A DNA stretch of 64,000 bases, from positions 33,599,922-33,663,921 of the forward strand of contig NC_056538.1 in assembly GCF_910596095.1 (NCBI RefSeq). Direction: 5' to 3'. Numbering within the stretch: the first letter of the stretch is position 1; each line of letters starts with the position of its first letter. The position numbers and the translations under genes are program-made. Shown here piece by piece: positions 20,067 to 31,625 of this stretch. This DNA is from Thunnus maccoyii. Lineage: Eukaryota > Chordata > Actinopteri > Scombriformes > Scombridae. The notes under the pieces are model-generated. The model searched no databases and was not told where the DNA came from. It was given only the letters and a program-made list of their open reading frames with translations.

Positions 20067-23000
20067 GTAGGATGGATTCATATTTTCTGCTTTATTCTGG
20101 TCAGGGCTGCACCAAAAAACTGACTAAACAAATCATCTGTCAGAGTCAAACTTTAGTCTCTTATTATTATTAAGCAAGCTATCTCAAATACTGTCAAACA
20201 GACCTCTATGAAATATTTGAATATATGTTGACCTGAATTCTTGAGAACATCCTCCTTCAATGTTTCTGACAAAGATTAAACTTACCTGCTATTAAATATC
20301 TCTATTCCACAGATCAAAGATACTATTTCATGACAGATGCATATAGACTAGCTGATGAGACACGTAAGTACAAAGCTGCTTTCATTCACATATTGACATT
20401 ATAAACCAGCTGGTACTTGTTGCCTTTCCTGCTTTTCCTGAAGCACCAAAAACTTATTTGTGCCTAAAAATTACAAATTGATCACTCGTTGAATTGTACA
20501 CACAACTTAACAGAACGTCATGCCAATCAATATTTTAACATGTTTAAGGGATGTCAAAGATATCAAAAACAAGCAAATCCCAAAGTGCATCCATGGATCA
20601 AAACTATACTGCTATAAATACAAACAGCTTGCTGAGACTGGATTGACCACGTATCTGGTCTATCACCTTTGATATTAAATATCGTTTTATGTTATGTACT
20701 ATTATTGTGCACAAATTATTTTTCCTCTTAATACACCTGCTGAGCTCAGTATGTACCATCCTGTATGATATGATAAAAAATTGTCCTCTGGGCAGAATTG
20801 ACCTTTAGCTAAAACCCTCCCCAAACATTTGTAACATACCAACAATAACGAGTCACAGCAGGTGTGTCAGTGTTTCTATTGTACAAGAGAGGTAACTCTG
20901 TATACAAAGAGTTCATTGGGTTGTGTCCTGTTTTAAGTTCTTCCAAAAACCAAAAACAGGCGAAAAAGTATAAGGAATGGATTAAACAGTGTTTATCTGC
21001 TGTAACGTTAGCAGCTGATGCTAGCATGTTCAGCTAACGAGCTAACTGCCTACAGTAGTAACCCAGTGTTACTTCCAAGTCCAAGGAGTGCATCGATAGT
21101 TATCAACATTAGTTTGTGTGGTTACAGGTTACATAAAAGGCCCATTCTGGACTTGAACATCCACTGTGTGAAAACCGGTCCTGGCTGGATACTATCAGAG
21201 TTCAGGCTAAAGTTAACAGCTGTCCTTCACTGAATTTAAACTCCAGCTAAACTTGTTATCTAAGATATTGTTGCGTTCACCAAACACATTGGTCCTAACC
21301 CTGAAAGTCTTTCTTTTTTTGTAAAAGTTACATGTCTACATTAACTGTTGATGATGATGATTATTGTTAGTCCTGTTAGCTATAGCCTCAGTCCAGTAGC
21401 ATGATATTATATATGTAGCCATCAAATGCAAATTTAATACCCCAAGAATCTTGTTGTGAAACAAATCAGCAGGAAGCATTAAAAGTGAGCTGGAGACTGT
21501 GATTTCAGTCAACACATGATGCTAATATTAGCTTAATTATCAAGCTAACTACAGCTAACTGCTGACTGTTGTCATTTCAGTAAAATCAGCAATTTTTAGT
21601 TAGTAATGAAGCTGCTTAGTTATGTCTAAAATCAAGGACACAGTGTTTGTAAAATTACATTTTGATGCTAAACTCACCACTGTTAATGTGGTGTATATGT
21701 GCTGTGTGACAACTGGACAGGTTATCAACAGTAATTACAGCAAATGGTCAATTACATTTCCCCCCAAACTGACTTTATTAATACATATCTGCAAATGAAG
21801 GTAAGTCAAAAGAGAAACGTTTGCTTAGTTAATTAGGCATGAGAAAATAATTGATGTCATGTCTCCTCCCACCAGTTCATTGTTCAGAGTTCATGAATTG
21901 TAGCAGCTGCCAACCGGGGATTCCCAGATTCTTCTACAACAGGACCAGTTACAGGTGTGAGAGCTTCCACGCTGGCTGTGGGTCCAATAGAAACTCGTTT
22001 GAAACCCAGGAAGGGTGTGAAGCCCTCTGCAATAAAAAGTGTAAGAAACCTCTTAAATATTTCCACGTGGAGCACCATCAGATAGATCTGAGAACTTAGA
22101 AACATGTCAGTGAGCCACACTGCTGCACTGGGTGACATGTTCCTTCATCATGAAGAGTTTGGTCACGTTAGTTTGTTTAGAAACGGCTCTAAAGACTAAT
22201 AACAGCGATCACGTTTTCAGTCTCTGGAGAGCAGTTCTTACTGAATAATAAGGCATTTTTCAATACTCAATAGTATCGAAGCAATTCAGTCAGTGCCATA
22301 AAAGTATCAAAGTTCGGTACCCAGCCCTACGTGTGACTCCATCATGGAGGGAAACTGCAGCCCTTTCTGTCTGCTAATGAATTTATTTCCTCCATCCTTC
22401 TCCTGCATCAGTTCGTTGTTATCGGCCCATGCAGTATGGAGCAGGCAGCTCAAACATTTCCATGTTCTTCTACAACATGAAGAGCCAGAGCTGTGAGAGA
22501 TTTAACTTCAGCGGCTACGGGTCCAACGGGAACATCTTTCAGACTGAGGAGGAGTGTGAGAACCTCTGTGGTGACATTAAAGGTAAGTCCACCTTAAATT
22601 GTTACTTTTACCTTGTAGTAATAATCACATAGATTCTTGTTGGTGTATTACTTTAACCAGATCGGTTCGGGGGCGACTTCACTGTATTTATTTATCATGT
22701 GCTTGCATTTCAAGCTTTTTCTTAGATATATGGACATTTTTGCATTTTTATAAATACTCAACATTATTACTGATTATCTGACAGCCAAGTATAAAAGCAA
22801 ATAGGCTACTACTTTTGTGGTTAATTTAAATCCCTCTAAGAAGGTAATAGCTTTGTTTGTGTAGAAGATCTGCTATAAGTTAAATCAAAATCCAAGAGAG
22901 CCACACAAAAGGTGAAATGTTCAGTTATCAATGGGCTAATATAACTTTATCTCCAGTCTTTTAGACAGATGTTTGTAGCTAACATTAGCATTTTAACATG

Positions 23001-25472
23001 TTGGCAAGGTGTGAAAAAAACAGTAAGATCCAACTTAACGCTAACATTAAATGCTAGTCAGCTAATGTGCTATAAGATTATGTGACTATAAGATCCCTCC
23101 AGGAGTTTTTTGTGATTATTGCAGCCAAAAATTCTTTATTTTGCAGCAGCTTTTATCAAAAATTTGCAATATTTTATGAGCTGTTTTTGTGGTAAAATTG
23201 CAAAATTGGGAAAAATTGCAAGCAAAAGAAAATAATGTAATTTTTTAAAACTACTTCCAATGGAGAGTCATATGTAATGATAAATAAATCCATCAACATA
23301 AAAATATAATTTCATTTCCAAAGTGCCCATTTTTATGTTTGAGGTAGATTATGTCCATCTTTGCTGTCTGCTCCACTGTGGAGTTGTTGGTTTTACTACA
23401 AGAAAACCAGAAAGGCTCGAAGGTTTTGGTTTTTAGTTGCTTCTGCTCTTTGCTGAATGCGCTGCGATGACGTCAGTTACTACGACACCAAATACCACAA
23501 TTGGTCCAAATCACAAGTGGACTGTTGAATTGACCATTTCATGCAGAAAAGTTGTGGTAATTTAGCAAAATTGCAAGCTCTTGCAATTTCTAGAATTTGT
23601 GTTAATTATTGCATTATTTAATATATACAAATGTACAAATTTGACCCATATTTACATTTGAGAGCAGTAAAACATCCTAAAGGCATCTCTTTTAGTCTTA
23701 CTTTTCCGAAAGTGAACCAGAATATACAAATGAATTAATCTTTGTGCAGCTGATACACATTTTTCTACAAACAAATGTACAAATTTGATTCGTATTTATT
23801 CAAAAAATCTATAAAAAATTCTATAAAATGGTCTCCTGGCCCATAATATAGTGAGATTGTGAATGTTTTTTTCTCTATAAGCAAATAGAAAACACTCTGT
23901 TCTCTGACAACGTCATTAAGGATTAATCACATATTTATTGATGACTGATGAGGTATTAATGAATGTAAAATAGATTTGTGGCTCAGAAGTTTGGTGTAGA
24001 GACTAATTATGAGTCAGAATATGAACAGTGCGTAAGGGTTAAATATGTATTATATCTTAACATATATACTGTAATGTACACATCAGTGTTACTGGACATT
24101 ATCTTTACTTGTATTTCATCAACTGTACAATACTAATTGATATCATATCATATCATATCAAACCAGCTACTACAACAAGCCGACCTGCTGTGACTACAGG
24201 TAATAAACTTGTTTCCTGCATTGTCTTTATTCTATAACTATCTCTTCAACTCTGAAATTAACAATTATAATTAACATTACAGAGAAGACATAATTATATT
24301 TGCTGAACATTATCTTTACTTGTATCTCATCAACTGTACAACACTAATGGATATCATTCATTTTTAAAACCAGCTACTACAACAAGCCGACCTGCTGTGA
24401 CTACAGGTAATAAACTTGTTTCCTGCATTGTCTTAATTTTATAACTATCTCATCAACTCTGAAATTACAATTATAATTAACATTACAGAGAAGACAGGTA
24501 ATTATAATTACTGGATATTATCTTTACTTGTATTTCATCAACTGGTCAATGCTAATTAATAATAATTAATTTTTAAAACCAGCTACTACAACCAGACGAC
24601 CTGCTGTGACTACAGGTAATAAACTTGTTTCCTACATTGTCTTTATTCTATAACTATCTCATCAACTCTGAAATTAACAATTATAATTAACATTACAGAG
24701 AAGACAGGTAATTATAATTACTGAACATTATCTTTACTTGTATCTCATCAACTGTACAATACTAATTGATATCATTCATTTTTAAAACCAGCTACTACAA
24801 CCAGACGACCTACTGTGACTACAGGTAATAAACTTGTTTCCTGTATTGTCTTAATTTTATAACTATCTCATCAACTCTGAAATTACAATTATAATTAACG
24901 TTACAGAGAAGACAGGTAATTATAATTACTGAACAATATCTTTACTTGTATTGTTACATTGTTAATTTTTAGCAGGTATTTTTCCTCCTGGAATCATTAC
25001 AGGTATTATCTTTACTATTGATACACTTCACTTACATGTTTATCTTTCTTTATATACAATTTACAAATCATTATTCCTGAGGGTCAAGGTTAGAGGCCAA
25101 AAGTATGTGGACACATCATATTATAGTGTTTTATACAATGAGTCTCAAATACATGTAGCCACTATAAATTATGATTTTGATTTAAACAATGTAAAGTATC
25201 ATTATTACATCGTTAATACAAGAAGGATGGAAACGAGGATGACAATTGATCTAACAAGGTGATATTTATAATTTCCCCCTCAAATAGAAAGAGTCCTGAC
25301 TGTTCATTGTCTTTCATAGATCACACTGCTTGATCTTCATCTTTCTTCCTCTCTTTCAGATTTCCACATTAGTCTGGGAATTGCGGTCATCTTCGCGGTC
25401 ACCTTCATGGTCATCATCTGTTTCATCTGTGTCATCGTTGTCATCTGCATTGTACGCAACTGCAACTGTTGA
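19736..25472 (+). CDS. Gene B: MANSC-Kunitz-Kunitz membrane protein without cytoplasmic tail, 10 coding exons
   Basis: Exons: 19736-20066, 20313-20363, 21876-22040, 22412-22582, 24167-24199, 24374-24406, 24583-24615, 24792-24824, 24976-25002, 25360-25482 with the stop at 25470-25472. This gives 990 nt, 329 aa plus stop, in frame throughout. It is the tandem duplicate of gene A with the same domain order and junction phases. Exon 1 differs from A at ten residues. The transmembrane exon ends in RNCNC then TGA, 10 nt before its own donor, so the acidic tail is lost. A stop that close to the last junction should not trigger nonsense-mediated decay, so a stable membrane-anchored product is plausible. 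The alternative, a young pseudogene, is less likely because every upstream exon is open. Confidence 0.8.
20313..20363 (+). CDS. Gene B exon 2: short linker
   Basis: A 51-nt phase 1-1 exon with AG and GTAAGT borders, reading DQRYYFMTDAYRLADET. It is the counterpart of gene A exon 2. Confidence 0.75.
21876..22040 (+). CDS. Gene B exon 3: Kunitz domain 1 (atypical)
   Basis: Nearly identical to gene A exon 3. It has the same extra Cys at BPTI position 11, Gln at P1 and the shortened C30-C38 segment. The P1' residue is Pro (CQPG) where A has Ser. Proline at P1' is generally unfavourable for substrate-like binding to serine proteases. Confidence 0.85.
22091..22240. repeat. Partial inverted copy of the intron 3 foldback family in gene B
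   Basis: The reverse complement matches 7437-7575 of gene A, including the outer segment GTGTGGCTCACTGAC. Only one arm remains, pointing to rearrangement of this intron after duplication. Confidence 0.55.
22412..22582 (+). CDS. Gene B exon 4: Kunitz domain 2 lacking the C14-C38 pair
   Basis: Identical in protein to gene A exon 4 except Thr to Arg at BPTI position 32. Cysteines 5, 30, 51 and 55 are kept, 14 and 38 are Gly and Tyr, and the NIS sequon in the loop is kept. Retention in both duplicates argues that the loss predates the duplication. Confidence 0.85.
24167..25002 (+). CDS. Gene B stalk exons, tandemly amplified
   Basis: Four 33-nt exons start at 24167, 24374, 24583 and 24792 (spacing 207, 209, 209), followed by a 27-nt exon 24976-25002 (GIFPPGIIT). 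Each 33-nt exon has CCAG before and GTAATA after it. They encode ATTTSRPAVTT twice, then ATTTRRPAVTT and ATTTRRPTVTT. The introns are repeated with the exons, so whole exon-intron modules were duplicated. Candidate 9-nt exons lie in the same repeats (24489-24497, 24699-24707, 24907-24915). Confidence 0.75.
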
Positions 25473-25482
25473 TATCCTGTCA
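25360..25482 (+). CDS. Gene B transmembrane exon with in-exon stop
   Basis: It enters in phase 1 after CTTTCAG. A long hydrophobic helix rich in Ile, Val and Phe ends in CIVRNCNC and TGA at 25470-25472. The membrane-proximal cysteines could be palmitoylated (inference). The exon is 20 nt longer than in A; the GTAAAG donor is kept, joining to the untranslated last exon near 26132. Confidence 0.8.
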
Positions 25483-26131
25483 GGTAAAGTTGAAAGGTCG
25501 CTACATAACGCACCTACTGTATCCAGGAAGTACTAGCAGACATGTGATCGAAACAAAAGCCCTCACCTTCTCCAGCATATTCTGCTTATTTTATGTTACC
25601 AAACTAACTGCCAGTGATCAAACTGGATGCATTACAACATTAAATTCAATTCTCACTTGAGAACTGTGTGAAACAGTTTTGTTGTTAGACCCTGCAGGTG
25701 ACTGACATTTTCCCCTCTGGGCTACCATACAGTAGCTGTAACTGTCTCTGAGACTGTTCAGTATGTATAAACCTGTATACTAGACTTGACTCAACTACTA
25801 CTGAGACCGTTCATTACGTATAGTCAATATATTAGACTCTACTCCACTGCTGAGACTGATACCAGCTCGTACAGACTCGCTGCCCCCAACACATCCTGTA
25901 CATGCTGATCTAATCCTGTTCATGTACCAGAGTCAGACACAGTTTGTTAGCATGTTAGCTTGTTAGCCTGTGGATACTTGGTGGACATAAGGGGTGATAT
26001 CCGGCCTCAGTGCTGACAAAAATAAATAGAAACAAATAAAATCCATGACTGTCTTCCCTCTGTTATCCAAATCTCAGATGTGTTGCAGTGTTTACTCAAA
26101 TAATCCTGTATTTTTCTTTCTTTCTCTCCAG

Positions 26132-27305
26132 CTACAGAAGAGTCGGGGTGAAGGCAGCAGACTAGGACTGTTGTTATTGTTGTGGTGGTGAATCCTTTAC
26201 TATAATCTAGTTAGTATTTCTGGCAGCAGGATGGTGTCTGTGGGATTGAGTCAAAATAAACTACAGTAGCCGTGTTTCCATTAGATTCATAAGAGAATTT
26301 TAAGGAAACTTTTGAAATGTTGCAAAAAGTAATTGCGGTAAAAAGTAAATTAGGCGTGTTTCCATCAACTGGTTTCAAGTGAATAAACTAGACCACGCAA
26401 CACATAGTTTCATCAGAATATGGTGGCATAGGCATAAATAAACAGAGTAGAAGAGGTAGAGGTCGCCAATAGGAAACAAAACAAATAGTTATATCGCCTT
26501 AACGAGAGAAAAATGGAGAGAAGTCTTCAGGAATTTGTTTCAATTGGGCAAGTTGTCATTGTTCTTTCATGTCAGCTAGTACTGGCCATGCTTCATGCTA
26601 TTTGAAGACACTGGAATACGCCAAGAGCAGAAACAGCTGATCAGTCATGTGAACTAAACGGTCAATACATTTATTCGACAAATGCATTTCCATCACACAT
26701 TTTGCGCATAAACTCTCATAAACTTTTCAACATTTCCAAAGTCCGCCTCAAGTGAGAGAAAAGTTATTTCAAATTTTGGCGTTTCCATTAAGCTTTTTTA
26801 ATGCAATACTTCAAAATGCGCATAAAAATAGGTTAATGGAAACACGGCTAGTGTGTGTGTTCATGGTGTTTTTACTCCTGCCCTGTTCAATATCACCGCT
26901 TGTTCATTACTGATTTAGACTCAATCAATTAAAACATCAATCAATAGTCTATTTCTAATTTTGATTGTTTTGATCGTTATTTGACATAATATCATTCTGT
27001 ATTTTAAGTAAATTTCCTTCAGTAAGTTTCTTCTTTTATGATGAATATTTTTTTACAGGGTTTTGTTTGCTTTTCAAACTACAATCATGTTTATTGAACC
27101 ATATTAACTGTTGATTTATTTCATTATTCTCCATTTAAAGCTTTGTTTGTGGATATTTGATCATTGTAATTTATTGAATTGTGACAAGGTGCCAGTTTCT
27201 TGATTGTAAATCCTTATAGTGAACATGTTGATAACATTTATTATGTTCATTTTAAAATCTTTTGAACCTCAAATGGTTGTTTTGGAAATAAAGATGATTC
27301 TGTAA
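26132..27305 (+). other. Gene B 3' UTR (decayed tail exon) with poly(A) signal
   Basis: The last exon starts after CTCTCCAG at 26131 and matches the gene A tail exon, but the acidic serine block is deleted and the homologous frame ends at TAG after YRRVGVKAAD. Because the stop is already in the previous exon, this is 3' UTR. AATAAA is at 27287-27292. A repeat with a CCGTGTTTCCAT end interrupts it near 26,270-26,400. Confidence 0.6.
27287..27292 (+). terminator. Poly(A) signal of gene B
   Basis: A canonical AATAAA in the same homologous context as 15122-15127 of gene A. Confidence 0.55.
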
Positions 27306-29339
27306 GTGAAAACAGTATTCTGTATCAGTTCCAACATCATGCAATTCACCTTCAAGCCACCAGAGGGCCACAAATCATTACATATGATCATGTTTCACCG
27401 TCTCCTGAAGTTAGAGCTCTTCTACAGTTTGGATCCACATGAAACTCTCCTGGTTAAATCAGCAGAGCAAAAGATGAACAACTGTGTTAGAAAATATCTG
27501 ATTCTTTGCTACAAAGTCAAAGCTACAAGCCTGTTGACAGAAAAACTGAAGGGTATGAGTTAACTACAACTCCCAAGGTGCATTTCAGCAAGAAACACCA
27601 GTCACAGAGCTAGAAATGTTAACAGAAATGTAGAAATAAACATATTAAATGTAGAAAGACTGTCTTTTACAGCACTTTAACCTTTACTTTTACTCCAACA
27701 ATGCCTTCATTTCATTACATGTACAGTTGTTACTGTAACAGTCATTTTTGAGTGTAGAGTACTTGAGTGTTTTTTTGTTACAAGGATTTGTTACAGAGTA
27801 AAAATGAATGAAAAAGTTATCAGTATGAAAAAAAACAAAGAAAATGTAGAATTACATGTAGAGCAACGTAAATAAGGAAATAAATGTGGAAATAAAGAAT
27901 AGAATAAAACATAAACATCAAAATAAAACACAAACGACTGCATACAAATTGAAAATTTAATTCATATGATTATGGCAACATTTACATTTATTTATTTTTG
28001 GGCCTTTTTTGCCACCATACTGATGGCTTTTTCATGCAACTTTTTTTTTATTCCGTGAGAAAGTACCATTCTTTGAATAAAAAATATTCAAGTAAAGGTA
28101 AAGTGACGGATACATTTTTCTTAAAAACTAAAAACATGTACACAAAAATGCCAAAAATGTTTCTTCAACCTCTGAAATGAAGGCATTAGTGGAAGAAGGT
28201 ACAAGTGCTGTAAAGGACAATACTTCAGTAAGTCAAAAAGTTAACTTTTAGTACAAAGAAAAGCTTTTTGCTTGCAGTTCAAACAGACAGGAAACAGTTG
28301 GATGTTTGATGTTTAATACATGAAAACTCTGGCTGCCTGTCAGAAAGCACAGCTTCACATTTCATATGATGGAGGCGCTGGTGAACTCAAAATCTGTCAT
28401 CACATTTTATTGGAGGGAAATCTTATACAAGTTACACCCTGTGAGACAGATTTCAACTCTGACATAGTGTATGAAGAGGAAAGAGGTGTTTATGTACAAG
28501 AAAAATACATGAAAATGCATTTCTGGCACAAATTCAGCCTGCAACAAATATCTGAGAAATGAAAAACATCACAGAAAAGACTTTTTTACTTTGATGGACA
28601 CTTGCAGACGTTGCAGTGCAGACGTGCTGCAGCTTCAATCTGCATCAACTGATTTAATAAAACCATTTGCACATTACAGGTTTAAACTCAGATGTTGTTT
28701 CTTTGTGTTTATTAAGAATTTCAGTGTGGTTAATTACAAAAAAAAATGCAGATAAAGCTCTCAGCTACTCTCAGCACAATCTTTAGTTTAATTACATTAA
28801 TGCAAGATATTAATGGAGTCTTTTACATGCATATAACCCTGAAAAAAAGATTTCCTCAGACATGTCCAGGTCAGAGACTTTAGTAAAGAACTTCCGATAA
28901 CATTGTTAAATACTGAATAACCGAGCTGAGCTCATGGGTAAACATCTACTCCTTCTAAAAGGTCATTTATAATTTTTACGGCTCATAAACAGACACTAAC
29001 TCATTCAGCAAACATTTAACATAATTCAGTATCAATTTTAGCTCCATGTAAAAGTGAATAAACGTGATGTTTCCCAGATGATGCTCGTCTGTCTAAATCA
29101 CACAGTTTACACTTTTTTATAACTGCCGATTTATTAACCTAACGTCTGGTTAAGTTTAGGCACAAAACCCACCTGGTTAGGTTTAGGGAAACATCACGGT
29201 TTGGGTTAAAATGATCCCTTGCACGTCAAGGGACAGTATGTATTTTCGGAGCTTTGGGCTTTTGTTTTCGGGATAATGGGCTGTCGGACTATGAGCTTTT
29301 GATCCAATGGGGAGTTTTTCTATTGGAGTTTTTGAATAA
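27306..29339. other. Post-gene B spacer
   Basis: Shares blocks with unit A (27,306-27,660; 28,980-29,235) and with unit 0 (28,214-28,740). An 81-codon frame at 28,320-28,562 has a frame-disrupted counterpart at about 107-320, so I do not call it a gene. A GGTTAGGTTTAGG repeat lies at 29,139-29,235. Confidence 0.45.
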
Positions 29340-31280
29340 TGGGCCTTCGGACCAATGGGATGGCGCTGTCTAAAATCCTGGCGAGAATGTGCCCTGGCTG
29401 GAAGCAGTTCTGCATAGAAATCATTCACATATTTTTTGCAAGCCTCCTTGTGAGTGATGTCTGGAATGAGGGGAACTAAGGACGTTTCCATGGATGACCA
29501 TGGCAGGTTGGGCCAGCAGGTACATTCTGCACCTGCACTCTTTTGACATCGGCCACTTGTGGCTCAGGGTCCACTGCTTGGACATCCTCTGGCTGTAGTT
29601 CCTCCTCCTCCTCCTCCTCGGGCTTCTTGGCTGGGGGTTGTTCCATAGTTGCTGCAGGTTTGGAACAACCAGCTTGAACTGTGTGATTTCATGCAGCCTC
29701 CAAATCTGGAAAGTCCACACCTTTGGCTGCAGGAGTCTGCACTGCAGTTGCAGTTCTTGCAGTTTATCATGACTGTGTGACATTTCTTCTAGCCGGGGAC
29801 TTAAATGCCTCAAAGAGTCCCCATGTTCGAGGACGGCAAATGAGAAGAATGTCAGGTCAGTTTCTCTTGAGGTGAGCTGGTGTCCTGAGGATGCGCTTTG
29901 TGAGCCATGGCAACCCATGCTCCTTGTACTGGTCAAAGTTTTGTGCATAGCACACCTCAGTGCATATGTCACCCTTGATTGCTGCTGCTGTGGAGATCAG
30001 TGAGGGAGAGTCTCAATTCTGGTGCAACTCAACATAAAGGGTTTTGTTCCACCGGAATTTGGGGGTTCTGCCATCCCAGAACTTGATGGCAGGGAACCAC
30101 CGCAGTTGGAACTCTGTCATCCCAGACTCCATACACTGTTTGGGGTCCAGTCCAGCTCTGGTGACAAGGGTTTTTGCCCTGTCAAATGTGTTTGGGTACA
30201 CAGAAGAACTCTGTTTGACCACAGTCTATAAAGGAGTTGATGGTCATTAGCCCTGCCACTCAGTGAGGAAAGCTGGTGTGTTACAGCGTAGTTATTGGGA
30301 TGTCAGAGCTCCTGCGGTACACATCCCCCAGCAGGACTCTTGATCATCTCCACTCCAATCATGGATGATGAAGGTCCCATCATGTTTTATAGTGTGAAGA
30401 TTCTCTGACTACAGAGGCTTTGTGTCTCCTCTCATGTCCAGTTTGTCAGTGGTGGAGGAGACACACCAGATGTGACAGAGCTATGGGGGAGTCAAACCCA
30501 AAAATGCCTGGTTTCTGGTCACACTGCTGCTGCTGCTGGCCGAAGTGCCCAAACTAACTGTGACATGTGCATCTTCAGGGGAGAGACAGTGGCCTTAAAG
30601 GAATTCCTCCAGTGCCAGCTCACACTGGAAAGACTTCCATGATGGATCATATCTCCCCCGCCCTTTGTTGCTGTCAAAGCTAGCCCTTAATGTGGCATTC
30701 AAATAGTGCATAGTTTCCTGGACCACTGTCAGAATTCAAATAACATTTGGGTGGTTGAGAAAGGGCACCAACATCACTCTGTTCTCCAACAGACTGGTGA
30801 TTGCTGTGGCATTGAACAGGTTCTCTGGCAATATGTCCTGTGGCAGCCTCTGGTTATGTCAAAGAGCAGAACCTGTTCAATCTGACACACCAGTGGCTCC
30901 ACCAACTTTTATTCTAGATCGTCCATATGGTCCATTTATGTCAGGGCTCGATTGTACATGGCCTTTAATGTGGTGCGGTTCATCAGGCCACATGTTGCAA
31001 TGATGCCACTGACTGGATGCCTGTATGGAGACGCCATGTGTGTGTGGCCAGTTGGTGTACAGCTGGAGGACATTCAGGGCAGCCTTCTGCTAGTTGCCAC
31101 CATAGATGTCAACCAAAGGCTTAGTCATCATAGTCTCACTCTCTGTGTTGGGCAGAGATGGCCTCTATTTCCCACCACCTCCTCCAGGCCTACTCTGGAC
31201 CACATCATATGGAGCTTGGGTCGTCTGGGTTGTGCTCTTTGGGCTCTATGTTGCATGCTGCATGTGCAGACATGCGTTTA
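29340..31280 (-). pseudogene. Broken coding relic of unknown origin, unit B
   Basis: The counterpart of 560-2060. It keeps longer open stretches (29,421-29,972 and 30,013-30,222, minus strand) and an extra upstream part near 30,950-31,250 that unit 0 has lost. Frames still change and stops interrupt. Unit A has homology up to about 16,550 (GGACCAATGGCATGGC) and then diverges, so it lacks the relic. Confidence 0.4.
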
Positions 31281-31536
31281 TTGACTAGTGCCTGCACAAG
31301 TCATTCACTACAAGGTCCTCATCGCTTTTCTGAACAAATTTTGACATTGTCAGCATAAACACGAGATCTGGCTCGCAATCTACCACAGCTATGGAGAACA
31401 TGTTAACCCAACAAGTCCTCCACATGAAGCTCCAGGTACGTGATTTAAACATGTATGATAACTGTGACACACCGTCATACTTATTGTGAGTATTTTTAAG
31501 GTGTGGTTCAGATTTTCCTCTGCAGGATGTAAAGAT

Positions 31537-31625
31537 CGACTCTGGTGGGACTCGAACCCACAACCTTTGAATGCCTCCTCTTGTTAACTAGAAGTCCAAC
31601 GCGCTGTCCATTGCGCCACAGAGCC
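31537..31625 (-). tRNA. tRNA-Arg(UCU) with 16-nt intron
   Basis: Read on the minus strand it folds as a full cloverleaf. The acceptor stem GGCTCTG pairs with CAGAGTC (one G-T pair), the D stem is GCGC/GCGC, the anticodon TCT is at 31590-31592, and the T arm is GTGGG-TTCGAGT-CCCAC. The discriminator is G. A 16-nt intron (31573-31588) sits right after position 37, the canonical place, as in vertebrate tRNA-Arg(UCU) genes. Mature length is 73 nt. Caution: only three T residues follow the gene, a weak Pol III terminator. Confidence 0.85.

Noticed and set aside
24160..24830. Evenly spaced short repeats that look like a CRISPR array
   Set aside because: The 33-bp repeats are exons with splice sites and coding phase, and the spacers are repeated introns; the genome is eukaryotic.
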